Below, one piece after another: positions 1 to 6,926 of a DNA stretch of 12,708 bases. Source of the DNA: Bacteroides sp. CAG:927. Its GTDB lineage: Bacteria > Bacteroidota > Bacteroidia > Bacteroidales > Muribaculaceae. The notes beneath the pieces were generated by a model. That model did not search any database, was not told where the DNA came from, and saw nothing but the letters and a program-made list of their open reading frames with translations. Position 1 is the first letter of the stretch; every line of letters starts with the position of its first letter. Location: contig HF985660.1 of assembly GCA_000431155.1 (NCBI GenBank), positions 198,379 through 211,086 of the forward strand, written 5' to 3'. Position numbers and translations under genes: made by a program.

Positions 1-26
1 CACAACGGCACCCGCCAATATTTTTG

Positions 27-34
27 TACCTTTG
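27..34 (+). promoter_or_regulatory. Bacteroidota -7 promoter box (TACCTTTG) for the MFS gene
   Basis: TACCTTTG fits the Bacteroidota -7 consensus TAnnTTTG exactly and lies 24 bases before the ATG at 59. A clear TTTG -33 element is not seen in the few bases before it, so this is a half-promoter match. The implied leader is about 15-20 nt. Confidence 0.55.
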
Positions 35-58
35 CAACGGTAAAAAAAGATTTTGCAC

Positions 59-1264
59 ATGCCTAAACCCAATCAAGTCAATCCGCCGCTTGAAAAGCTG
101 TGGAATGCCAACTATTGGAAAGTAATGACCAGCAATTTTCTGCTTTTCTTCGCTTTCTATATCCTCACTCCACTGCTTCCTCTGTACCTTGACGAGCAGT
201 TTCATGCCAATAAGGATATAATAGGCATAGTTCTTTCCGGCTACGTTATTGCCACATTGCTCATCCGTCCGTTCAGCGGGTTCATCGTTGACACCTTCAA
301 TCGCAAAAAAGTGCTCATGTTATGCTTTTTTGCATTTTTCATATGCTTCGCCGGCTACATTGGCGCCGGCACATTGCTCATGTTTGCCATAGTGCGCACC
401 ATGCACGGTATTCCGTTCGGAGCCACAACGGTGGCCAACTCCACAGTGGCAATCGATGTGCTCCCGTCATCACGCAGAAACGAGGGAATAGGGTTCTACG
501 GGCTGAGCAACAACCTTGCCATGGCGATAGCCCCTTCAGCCGGAATATATATTTATTCGGCCACTTCCAATTTCGGATTACTGTTTTGGATTGCCCTGAT
601 TCTTGCTCTCGCAGGATTTTTCTGCTCCACTACCGTGCAACTCCCCAAGCGAGCAACAGTTCCCGGCAAACCAAAACTGTCACTTGACCATTTCTTCCTT
701 GGCAAGGCATGGCTCATGGCCATCAACATCTGTTTTTTTGGCCTGTGTTGGGGAGTCATGAGCAATTATGTGGCAATTTACGGCAAGGAGCAGCTGGGCA
801 TCACCGACGGCACCGGATTATTTTTCATGATTCTCTCCACCGGGCTCGTCATTGCGCGCCTGTTTGGGCGCAAGCGTCTTCGTGCCGGCAAGATAACACA
901 AAGCTGCGCCATAGGCGTGTGCCTGTCGCTCATAGGATATGTACTTTTCGCATCCGGTCTCGGAGCATGGTCCTATTATTTGTCCGCACTGTTTGTTGGT
1001 CTCGGCAACGGCCAGATGTATCCGGCGTTTCTCAACATGTTCATCTCCGTTGCGCGTCACGACCAGAGAGGCACTGCCAACTCCTCCATCCTCATTTCTT
1101 GGGACCTCGGCATGGGCCTTGGCATACTTTTAGGTGGCTTCGTGGCGGAATACCTCAGCTATCAGGCTGCGTTTTGGGTAGCAGCTGCCATGCAAGCCGC
1201 CGGCACATTGCTTTTTCTCCTCGCCACCCGCAAATTCTATCTTGCCCGAAAAATCCACAATTAA
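59..1264 (+). CDS. MFS transporter, 12-TM drug/sugar efflux type
   Basis: This is a 401-residue inner-membrane protein of the major facilitator superfamily, expected to move a small solute by proton exchange. The substrate cannot be read from the sequence. After a short hydrophilic N-terminus, the chain is a near-continuous series of hydrophobic helices. The loop after the second helix carries the MFS motif A pattern (RPFSGFIVDTFNRKK, around residues 73-88), and there is a central hydrophilic linker near residues 195-215 (KRATVPGKPKLS), as expected for two six-helix halves. I chose the ATG at 59; the in-frame TTG at 53 would add only two residues and lies closer to the promoter box. The gene ends 44 bases before tRNA-Leu with no terminator between, so read-through into the tRNA and its terminator is likely. 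It resembles the YfcJ/arabinose-efflux-like group, but that is only a family-level impression. Confidence 0.9.
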   Translation: MPKPNQVNPPLEKLWNANYWKVMTSNFLLFFAFYILTPLLPLYLDEQFHANKDIIGIVLSGYVIATLLIRPFSGFIVDTFNRKKVLMLCFFAFFICFAGYIGAGTLLMFAIVRTMHGIPFGATTVANSTVAIDVLPSSRRNEGIGFYGLSNNLAMAIAPSAGIYIYSATSNFGLLFWIALILALAGFFCSTTVQLPKRATVPGKPKLSLDHFFLGKAWLMAINICFFGLCWGVMSNYVAIYGKEQLGITDGTGLFFMILSTGLVIARLFGRKRLRAGKITQSCAIGVCLSLIGYVLFASGLGAWSYYLSALFVGLGNGQMYPAFLNMFISVARHDQRGTANSSILISWDLGMGLGILLGGFVAEYLSYQAAFWVAAAMQAAGTLLFLLATRKFYLARKIHN

Positions 1265-1265
1265 G

Positions 1266-1297
1266 TTTGTACAATAACAAAACAATTCTTACCTTTG
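1266..1297 (+). promoter_or_regulatory. Promoter of tRNA-Leu (TTTG-N20-TACCTTTG)
   Basis: A -33 TTTG (1266-1269), a 20-base spacer and a -7 box TACCTTTG (1290-1297) match the Bacteroidota housekeeping sigma consensus fully. The first base of the mature tRNA is 12 bases beyond the box, leaving a very short 5' leader for RNase P. The -33 box starts two bases after the stop codon of the MFS gene. Confidence 0.85.
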
Positions 1298-1308
1298 CAC
1301 TCACCAAT

Positions 1309-1390
1309 GCCCGGATGGCGGAATAGGTAGACGCGCTGGTCTCAAACACCAGTGGGGCGACCCATCTCGGTTCGAGCCCGAGTCCGGGTA
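1309..1390 (+). tRNA. tRNA-Leu, anticodon CAA (reads UUG)
   Basis: The sequence folds into a class II tRNA. The acceptor stem is GCCCGGA against TCCGGGT (closing G1-U72 wobble) and the D arm is GCG/CGC. The anticodon stem CTGGT/ACCAG holds the loop CTCAAAC, giving anticodon CAA. There is a long variable arm (TGGG-GCGA-CCCA), and the T stem CTCGG/CCGAG has loop TTCGAGC. The discriminator base is A at 1390. CCA is not encoded (CGA follows), so the tail must be added by nucleotidyltransferase. The long variable arm and the anticodon both indicate leucine. Confidence 0.97.
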
Positions 1391-1392
1391 CG

Positions 1393-1436
1393 AATAACGG
1401 CTGTAAATCAAAGCGATTTACGGCCGTTATTTATTT
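1393..1436 (+). terminator. Strong intrinsic terminator after tRNA-Leu
   Basis: A 17-base-pair stem (1393-1409 with 1415-1431, one G-U pair) closes a 5-base loop (AAAGC). It starts 2 bases after the tRNA and is followed by a T-rich stretch (TTATTTTAT). It ends the tRNA transcript and any read-through from the MFS gene. The stem sequence is AT-rich at its base, so it could also act on the opposite strand, but its clear partner is tRNA-Leu. Confidence 0.9.
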
Positions 1437-1465
1437 TATGCCATCACCTGATGCCACTATACAAC

Positions 1466-1534
1466 AATCAGAGACACCCGAATGGATGCCTCTGATTATT
1501 ATGCGGAATCTGATGCCTTGCACGTATGCAAGGC
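1466..1534 (-). terminator. Two hairpins downstream of the GH130 gene
   Basis: On the minus strand, two inverted repeats follow the GH130 stop codon. The first is GCCTTGC/GCAAGGC (1515-1534, 7 bp, 6-base loop). The second is an 8-bp stem AATCAGAG/CTCTGATT extended inward by about 7 more partly wobble pairs (1466-1497). Neither has a clean U-run (the tail of the second reads GTTGTATAG), so they may be a weak terminator or 3' end-protecting structures. The assignment is inference. Confidence 0.5.
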
Positions 1535-1545
1535 TCAGTGCTGTT

Positions 1546-2553
1546 TTAGATTATGCTGTTGGCCTTGGTCCACTCCACGAGTTCGGGGATATAAGCGAAA
1601 GCAAGTGAAGTAACGGTATCGGCACAACCGTAGTACACGGCCAAACGGCCTGTTTCGGGATCATGGAGAGCTGCGCAGGGGAATGTGACATTGGGCACAT
1701 CACCGGTAAGCTCATATATTTCGCGAGGTGAAATCAGATATGGCCCGCTGCGTGCAAGCACCTTCCAGGGCTGCTCAAGGTCAAGCAAAGCTGAGCCGAA
1801 AGCATATACATAGCCATTGCAGGAACGCAACACGCCATGATATATCAGCAACCAGCCTTCGGATGTTTCAATAGGAATAGGACCGGCACCAATCTTCATG
1901 CACTGCCATGCGCTAAGTTCAAAAGGAGCGGGAGCCATAACATGACGGTGGCGTCCCCAGAACTCCATGTCGGGCGACTCGCTGTAGAATATATCGCCGA
2001 AAGGTGTGTGACCGGTATCGCTCGGACGGGAAAGCATCGCAAAATTGCCGTTGATTTTCTTGGGGAACATCACGCCGTTGCGGTTGTAAGGCAAGAAAGC
2101 ATTTTCCAACTGATGGAATGTTTCAAAATCAGTGGTCCATGCCACACCTATTGTGGGCCCGTGATAACCGTTGCACCATGTCACATAGTACTTGTCATCA
2201 ATTTTGGCAACTCGGGGGTCGTAGCCGTACACCCATTCTGCCACTTCGGGATCAGCACCGGTAAGATGAAAATCTTCCTCATTGATGTCCCATTTTATAC
2301 CGTCTTTGGAAAAGCCTACATGTATGCGCATGCGACGGTTAGTATCGTCACAGCGGAACACACCGGCAAAATTATATTCGCCTTTTTTGAAAGGCACCAC
2401 AGCCGAATTGAAAATACTGTTGGATGTGCTCAGAGCATCGCGGGGAATGATGGGGTTTTCGCTATAACGCCACATCACATCCTTGCACCCCTCGGGACGC
2501 TCCTGCCAAGGCATATCCGCCAGCGGCTGACCATAGATTTTGAGTTTGCTCAT
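1546..2553 (-). CDS. GH130 family beta-1,4-mannoside phosphorylase
   Basis: This 335-residue protein belongs to glycoside hydrolase family 130, inverting phosphorylases that split beta-1,4-mannosides with inorganic phosphate to give mannose 1-phosphate. The family signature appears in order: RYSENPIIPR (29-38), then an NSAVVPF strand (49-55), then the catalytic loop GYDPRV with the expected general acid Asp112. The tract NGYHGPTIGVAWT and the block RNGVMFPKKINGNFAMLSRP follow, then the GDIFYSESPD segment and the GAGPIPIETSEGWLLIYHGV phosphate/sugar-binding region. No signal peptide is seen, so it is cytoplasmic. The length and motifs fit the subfamily acting on Man-GlcNAc from N-glycans (UhgbMP/BT1033-like) better than the longer mannosylglucose phosphorylases; that substrate is inference. 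It lies 37 bases after the AmpG-like transporter gene and is probably co-transcribed with it, so an imported disaccharide would be cleaved inside without spending ATP on mannose. Confidence 0.92.
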   Translation of the reverse strand: MSKLKIYGQPLADMPWQERPEGCKDVMWRYSENPIIPRDALSTSNSIFNSAVVPFKKGEYNFAGVFRCDDTNRRMRIHVGFSKDGIKWDINEEDFHLTGADPEVAEWVYGYDPRVAKIDDKYYVTWCNGYHGPTIGVAWTTDFETFHQLENAFLPYNRNGVMFPKKINGNFAMLSRPSDTGHTPFGDIFYSESPDMEFWGRHRHVMAPAPFELSAWQCMKIGAGPIPIETSEGWLLIYHGVLRSCNGYVYAFGSALLDLEQPWKVLARSGPYLISPREIYELTGDVPNVTFPCAALHDPETGRLAVYYGCADTVTSLAFAYIPELVEWTKANSII

Positions 2554-2590
2554 TATTGTTTTCTATTGGGAATATTGATATTGATTTCAA

Positions 2591-3961
2591 TCACAATGTT
2601 TCGGTATTCTCTTCTCCGGCTATTGCATCAGCTTCCACCTTTTCTGCATCGGGATTGTCACTGTGAGTAAACGGCACAAACCACGCAAGGACAAAAGCGG
2701 GAACAGCTACAATAAGAGCTATGATGAAGAATGTTTCATAACCAGTGCGCTCACAAATCCAGCCGCTGACCATACCGGGAAGCATCACGCCGAGATTCAT
2801 GATAGCCGAGGCAAAAGCGTAATGTGCCATAGAGTGTTTGCCCGGAGCCACCTGCTGCATCATGAACAGTGTCAGCCCCACAAAGCCGAAGCCATAGCAG
2901 AAATACTCTGCCACAAGTCCGATACCTATCACCCACAGGCTGCTGGGCAAGAAGAGTGAGAACAGGAAATATATCACAAACGGCACATTGAATATGCACA
3001 CAAGCGAAAAGAGCACTTTCTTAAGGCCGAAATGAGCTATGTAGTAGCCGCCCAGTATCGAACCGATAATGAACGCCACTGTACCAAACACACCATAAAT
3101 TGTGCCCATAGCCTCATTGCTCATACCCAAACCGCCCTCTGCGGCCGGAGCCTGAAGGAAAATAGGCACCATCTTCATTGCAAAGCCCTCGGTAAGACGG
3201 TAGCACACAATAAACAGTATGTAGTACCATATATACGGCTTGCGGAAGAAATCCACAAGCACCTGAGCCATTTCGCTCATAGCCTGCTTGCCCGAAGGCG
3301 CAGTGCCGTCAGGCTTGCTTCCTGTAGGAAGCATAAAGCTGTGATATATGGCCAGACCTATGAGCAGCGCACCTATGATGCCCATGATTATCATCCATGC
3401 ATAGAACGGTGCACGCGCCTCATTGCTTTCCTTGAAATATGTCATCAGCACACCGGCCAAAGCCACAAGCGCGCCATTGGCAAGAACCTTGGCAAGATTA
3501 TAAAAAGCGCCTTGCCATCCGATAAACTGCGACTGCGTTTTTTTATCCAAAGCGGTGAGATACACACCGTCGGTGGCTATATCGTGCGTTGCCCCACTCA
3601 AGGCTATCACGCCCATTATGGCAATAGCATAGTTGAAAAAATTAGGCAATGGAAGCACGAAAGCAATCAAGGCAAAACAGAAACCGCTGATTGCTTGAGT
3701 GAGCACCACAAAATTCTTTTTTGTCCAGTAAATTTCAAGCAGCGGGCTCCAAAGGAACTTAAGTGTATAGGGCAATGTGAGCAGCGATGTCCAAAACGCA
3801 ATCTGCGCCTTGTCAACTCCAAGATTATTGAACATAATGACTGCCACGAGGTTGAGTGCCACAAATGGCAATCCCATGGCAAAATACACTGAGGGCACCC
3901 ACGCAAGCGGCGACCGTTTTTTTGCCGCTACTGCTGACGGAGCTTTGCTGTTGGATTTCAT
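2591..3961 (-). CDS. AmpG-like MFS permease, probable mannosyl-disaccharide importer
   Basis: This 456-residue multi-spanning membrane protein is of the AmpG/SLC33-like branch of MFS. It has the branch's opening pattern WVPSVYFAMGLPFVALN (21-37) and a FLWSPLLEIYWTKK loop after helix 2. A later segment, SGATHDIATDGVYLTALDKK, matches the DIAxDG motif of this branch. About 12 hydrophobic helices can be traced, with a charged loop near the middle (SKPDGTAPSGKQ) and a soluble acidic tail ending near EENTETL. AmpG itself imports GlcNAc-anhydroMurNAc muropeptides. Many Bacteroidales paralogues instead sit beside GH130 or other disaccharide phosphorylases and are thought to import disaccharides. The GH130 gene directly downstream supports that role here. 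No consensus promoter lies between this gene and tRNA-Arg upstream, so it may be read from the tRNA promoter. Confidence 0.88.
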   Translation of the reverse strand: MKSNSKAPSAVAAKKRSPLAWVPSVYFAMGLPFVALNLVAVIMFNNLGVDKAQIAFWTSLLTLPYTLKFLWSPLLEIYWTKKNFVVLTQAISGFCFALIAFVLPLPNFFNYAIAIMGVIALSGATHDIATDGVYLTALDKKTQSQFIGWQGAFYNLAKVLANGALVALAGVLMTYFKESNEARAPFYAWMIIMGIIGALLIGLAIYHSFMLPTGSKPDGTAPSGKQAMSEMAQVLVDFFRKPYIWYYILFIVCYRLTEGFAMKMVPIFLQAPAAEGGLGMSNEAMGTIYGVFGTVAFIIGSILGGYYIAHFGLKKVLFSLVCIFNVPFVIYFLFSLFLPSSLWVIGIGLVAEYFCYGFGFVGLTLFMMQQVAPGKHSMAHYAFASAIMNLGVMLPGMVSGWICERTGYETFFIIALIVAVPAFVLAWFVPFTHSDNPDAEKVEADAIAGEENTETL

Positions 3962-4018
3962 GGATGTTATTAGGGGGATAGTTGATGATTGGTTACAAAC
4001 TGGAATCTGTATATTTTG

Positions 4019-4090
4019 TACTCCGGAGCAGAATCGAACTGCTATCTAAAGTTTAGGAAACTTCTATTCTATCCGTTGAACTACCGGAGC
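4019..4090 (-). tRNA. tRNA-Arg, anticodon CCT (reads AGG)
   Basis: On the minus strand the sequence folds as a full cloverleaf. The acceptor stem is GCTCCGG against CCGGAGT (G1-U72 wobble) and the D arm GTTC/GAAT. The anticodon stem GAAGT/ACTTT has loop TTCCTAA, giving anticodon CCT. The variable loop is AGAT, and the T stem AGCAG/CTGCT has loop TTCGATT. The discriminator is A at 4019, and CCA is not encoded. The next gene on the same strand starts 57 bases downstream with no terminator-like hairpin between. Confidence 0.96.
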
Positions 4091-4109
4091 ATTTACCTTT
4101 TCAAGCACA

Positions 4110-4141
4110 CAAAAGTAACTATTCTTTGCGATATCCACAAA
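4110..4141 (-). promoter_or_regulatory. Promoter of tRNA-Arg (TTTG-N20-TACTTTTG)
   Basis: On the minus strand, TTTG (4138-4141), a 20-base spacer and TACTTTTG (4110-4117) give a full consensus promoter. The mature tRNA begins at 4090, 19 bases past the box. Because no other consensus promoter is seen before the transporter gene, this one may also drive the sugar-uptake pair. Confidence 0.85.
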
Positions 4142-4244
4142 TTTCGTTTCAGCATCCTATAAAATCTACCGACTCGCCATCAGGCACTATCTCACCGAGG
4201 ATCAGTACTACTGGTATAAATCACTACCCGACAACCGATTGCAG

Positions 4245-4748
4245 TCATGAATCCTTACGCACATACGTAATGAATCGAAAAGTGTGGGAGCTTCGCGGAT
4301 CGGTCATAGGCTCGCTTTGCTCTGCCACACGCCACTCATCACCGGATATTTCAGGGAAAAAAGTATCGGCATCCTCTACAGGCGCATCCACTCTCGTAAT
4401 CTCCAGCCGTGAGGCCAGCGGCATTGCGCTCTTATACACCTGACCGCCGCCTATAATCATCACTTCCGGCACATCGCCGCACTTATTCAATGCATCCTCT
4501 ATCGAACAGGCAGTTTCGGCTCCCGGAGCGCGCCACTGTTTATTGCGGGTAATCACGATGTTGCGTCGTCCCGGCAAGGCCCCGCAAGGGAGTGCCTCAA
4601 ACGTGCGCCGTCCCATCACCACCGGCTTGCCCATGGTCACGGCCTTGAAATGCTTGAAATCAGCCGAAATGTGAAACGGCTGGTCGCCATCGCGTCCTAT
4701 CGCCCCATTGCTTGCCACAATGGCTATTATCGTAACTTTGGTATTCAT
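4245..4748 (-). CDS. folA: Dihydrofolate reductase
   Basis: This 167-residue enzyme reduces dihydrofolate to tetrahydrofolate with NADPH, renewing the cofactor consumed by thymidylate synthase. Visible family features are the N-terminal strand IIAIVASNGAIGRDG (Met20-type loop), the catalytic Asp30 in FHISADFKHF, KPVVMGRRTFE (39-49), LPGRRNIVITR, and EVMIIGGGQVYKSAM for NADPH binding. The residue at the usual Trp of the PW motif is Phe25, which I believe is common in Bacteroidales. The length is normal. The start codon overlaps the thyA stop in ATGA, so translation is probably coupled to thyA, and the two act on the same folate cycle. It is the last gene of the five-gene unit; no convincing terminator follows before the tRNA-Arg promoter. 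Confidence 0.97.
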   Translation of the reverse strand: MNTKVTIIAIVASNGAIGRDGDQPFHISADFKHFKAVTMGKPVVMGRRTFEALPCGALPGRRNIVITRNKQWRAPGAETACSIEDALNKCGDVPEVMIIGGGQVYKSAMPLASRLEITRVDAPVEDADTFFPEISGDEWRVAEQSEPMTDPRSSHTFRFITYVRKDS

Positions 4749-5542
4749 ACGGCTATGGGAGCCTTGATGGGAGGGTAAGGATCATACCCTTCCAAGGTGA
4801 AGTCCTCGTATTTGAAATCAAATATCGACTTCACTTCGGGATTGATTTTCATTACCGGCAACTGACGCGGAGTGCGCGTGAGCTGCTCTTTAACTTGCTC
4901 AAAATGGTTGTGGTAGATATGAGTATCGCCAAGAGTGTGCACAAACTCACCCGGTTTTAATCCCGTTACCTGAGCCATCATCATCAGAAGCAGCGCATAT
5001 GAGGCAATATTGAACGGCACACCCAGAAAGCAGTCGGCCGAACGCTGATAAAGCTGGAGCGACAGTTTGCCGTCTGCCACATAGAACTGGAAAAACGCAT
5101 GGCATGGCGGCAGATTCATATTGGGCAGGTCGGCCACATTCCATGCCGAAACAATTATGCGGCGCGATTCCGGATTCTCCTTGATTGTCTTCACCGCCTC
5201 CGAAATCTGGTCTATGCACCCTCCGTTGTAGTCGGGCCATGACCGCCACTGATAGCCGTAGATATGTCCTAATGACCCGTCAGGATCAGCCCATTCATTC
5301 CATATCTTTACTCCGTGCTCCTGAAGATAATGCACATTCGTGTCCCCTTTGAGAAACCATAGCAGCTCATAGATAATGGATTTGAGATGAGTTTTTTTAG
5401 TTGTGACCAACGGAAACTCGCCCTTGCTGAGGTCAAAACGCATTTGGTAGCCAAATACGCTGCGGGTGCCTGTGCCCGTGCGGTCTCCGCGATCCACACC
5501 GTGCTCCATTATATGCCGGAGGAGGTCAAGATATTGTTTCAT
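4745..5542 (-). CDS. thyA: Thymidylate synthase (ThyA type)
   Basis: This 265-residue cytoplasmic enzyme methylates dUMP to dTMP using methylene-tetrahydrofolate. The length is essentially that of the E. coli enzyme. The N-terminal substrate phosphate loop DRTGTGTRSVFGYQMRF (20-36) is present. So are the folate-site block TTKKTHLKSIIYELLWFL, the catalytic Cys147 in LPPCHAFFQFYV, and the QRSADCFLGVPFNIASYALL and HTLGDTHIYHNH motifs. The C-terminus ends PIAV, matching the closing tail of the family. It overlaps by ATGA with the upstream Fe-S gene and with the downstream folA, so all three are likely translated in a chain. The product dihydrofolate is recycled by the neighbouring folA. Confidence 0.98.
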   Translation of the reverse strand: MKQYLDLLRHIMEHGVDRGDRTGTGTRSVFGYQMRFDLSKGEFPLVTTKKTHLKSIIYELLWFLKGDTNVHYLQEHGVKIWNEWADPDGSLGHIYGYQWRSWPDYNGGCIDQISEAVKTIKENPESRRIIVSAWNVADLPNMNLPPCHAFFQFYVADGKLSLQLYQRSADCFLGVPFNIASYALLLMMMAQVTGLKPGEFVHTLGDTHIYHNHFEQVKEQLTRTPRQLPVMKINPEVKSIFDFKYEDFTLEGYDPYPPIKAPIAV

Positions 5543-6474
5543 TTTTCCGATTTATTTATGCAGTTTGAAGACTGTTCCATCACCGAGGCCGATGCCTTGG
5601 GCTTGCCGATACGCTGCATCATGGGATCGGCGAGCTGCTTTCGCCTCCATGTATAGTTTATGGCATTGTTCTCGCACACATTTACGCAATCCATGCACAT
5701 CACGCACCGCGAGCCGTCCACCACATGGTCGGTAAGATTGATGCAGCCCCCTTTGCACACATCCTCGCACTTGCGACACTGCGTGCACAGGTCTGTATCT
5801 ATATCCATTTGCCACACCGAATATCGGCTTATCAAGCCAAGCATCGTTCCTACAGGACATAAAGTATTGCATATACTGCGCCCAGAGCGCGCAGCTATTA
5901 TAAGCACGGCAAGAAGCAACAGCGCCGACAGCGCGGTTGCAGTCAAAGAAGTAAGCAGAATGGGCACGAAATCGCGATGGCTCACTCCGGCACATACACC
6001 CGCATCCACAACGGCGCGGCTTGCCGGAGCAATCGTGTCAGTGCAGAAACGCACATACAGTTCATACGGATCCAAAAGGCTCACCGCAAGCCAGAAACCG
6101 GCAAGCAGACACGCAAGTGTCACCACCAACATACTGTAGCGCCACAATGTGCGTGGCGGTGAATAACGGTAAACGCGTTTGCGCTTTCCCAATCGCACGG
6201 CACGTGCGGATATATCCTGCAATGTGCCCAACGGGCACACCGATGAGCAATAAACGCGTCCGAACACCAGCGTAATCAGAAGCCATGTCACAAACGTGAC
6301 CATGCTGAACCGCACGGCGGCGGGCAATATCTGCACCCGGTCAATCCATTCGTATATCCACGGGCACCACATTACGCCCCACGACACCGTTGCCGTAAGA
6401 ACCGAAATCACAAGCAGCGACACGGCTATGCGCAGCCAGCGAAGTATCCTGTATATGCCATTCGGTTTACTCAT
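5539..6474 (-). CDS. Membrane-bound 4Fe-4S ferredoxin-type protein (NapH/CcoG-like)
   Basis: This 311-residue protein probably passes electrons at the inner membrane. Four hydrophobic helices can be seen (about 13-33, 55-72, 113-134 and 168-193). Two CxxxCP motifs face the membrane region: YCSSVCPLG (C76, C80) and CNTLCPVG (C202, C206). The C-terminal part carries two classical 4Fe-4S sites: C230-x2-C233-x2-C236-x3-C240 and C257-x2-C260-x2-C263-x3-C267. This order matches the NapH/YccM/CcoG group of polyferredoxins; the exact partner is unknown. I start at the ATG whose first base is 6474 because it overlaps the tadA stop as ATGA, as at every other junction in this operon. An in-frame start 16 codons upstream would lie inside tadA. 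A redox protein between tadA and thyA is an odd neighbour with no obvious shared pathway. Confidence 0.9.
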   Translation of the reverse strand: MSKPNGIYRILRWLRIAVSLLVISVLTATVSWGVMWCPWIYEWIDRVQILPAAVRFSMVTFVTWLLITLVFGRVYCSSVCPLGTLQDISARAVRLGKRKRVYRYSPPRTLWRYSMLVVTLACLLAGFWLAVSLLDPYELYVRFCTDTIAPASRAVVDAGVCAGVSHRDFVPILLTSLTATALSALLLLAVLIIAARSGRSICNTLCPVGTMLGLISRYSVWQMDIDTDLCTQCRKCEDVCKGGCINLTDHVVDGSRCVMCMDCVNVCENNAINYTWRRKQLADPMMQRIGKPKASASVMEQSSNCINKSEK

Positions 6475-6926
6475 TTCAGAGGACGCTTCGATGCAAAATA
6501 TTTCTTCATCAGTTCGGCACACTCATCCTGAAGCACCCCGCCAGTCACACGGGTTTTGGGATGAAACGGCATACGCACCATGGTGCTGTACCCCCGTTTG
6601 GCATCAGGAGCGCCATACACTATACGCCCTATTTGGCTCCATGCCAACGCCCCGGCACACATAAGACACGGCTCAACGGTCACATACAGCGTGGCCTTGG
6701 GCAGATATTTGCCACCAAGAGTGCCAGCGGCGGCAGTCAAAGCCTGCATCTCAGCGTGAGCAGTCACATCACATAATGATTCAGTGAGATTATGGCCCCT
6801 GCCAAGCACCTTGCCGTTCTCCACCACAACAGCACCTATAGGCACCTCATCGGCTTCGGCAGCTCTATGGGCTTCGTCAAGAGCCATCCGCATATATTTC
6901 TCGTCTTCAATCTGCTGGTCTATCAT
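6471..6926 (-). CDS. tadA: tRNA adenosine-34 deaminase / CMP-dCMP deaminase family
   Basis: This 151-residue zinc deaminase is expected to convert adenosine 34 to inosine in tRNA-Arg(ACG). The zinc site is complete: His57-Ala-Glu59 (HAE, with Glu59 as the proton shuttle) and Cys87-x2-Cys90 in VEPCLMCAGAL. The segment VPIGAVVV (28-35) and the later RIVYGAPDAKRGYS tract are typical of TadA rather than of guanine or cytidine deaminases. Length is normal for the family. The start forms an ATGA overlap with the rnz stop. Two tRNA-maturation enzymes (rnz and tadA) thus head the operon. Confidence 0.93.
   Translation of the reverse strand: MIDQQIEDEKYMRMALDEAHRAAEADEVPIGAVVVENGKVLGRGHNLTESLCDVTAHAEMQALTAAAGTLGGKYLPKATLYVTVEPCLMCAGALAWSQIGRIVYGAPDAKRGYSTMVRMPFHPKTRVTGGVLQDECAELMKKYFASKRPLK

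Noticed and set aside
709..1326. A 205-codon plus-strand frame overlapping the first MFS gene
   Set aside because: It is frame-shifted within a continuous, well-formed MFS reading frame, is His/Arg/Ser-rich and has no promoter of its own. The MFS gene is intact, so it is not a frameshift remnant either.
1837..2670. A 277-codon plus-strand open frame opposite the GH130 gene
   Set aside because: The minus-strand frame has clear GH130 motifs through the whole region; the plus-strand translation is His/Cys-rich and matches no family pattern. It is a shadow of the real gene.
3032..3892. A 286-codon plus-strand open frame opposite the AmpG-like transporter
   Set aside because: The composition (many His, Cys, Arg and Gln residues, no hydrophobic core) is that of an antisense shadow, and the minus strand encodes an unmistakable membrane transporter.
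4019..4090. tRNA-Arg as an attachment site for an integrated element
   Set aside because: tRNA-Arg genes are frequent integration targets, but no integrase, direct repeat of the tRNA 3' end or foreign gene block is visible on either side.
4245..4748. Phe25 in place of the near-universal Trp in the dihydrofolate reductase active-site loop
   Set aside because: I considered it as a possible drug-resistance or altered-activity signal, but an FHISAD-type loop is, to my knowledge, common in Bacteroidales DHFR and so not unusual.
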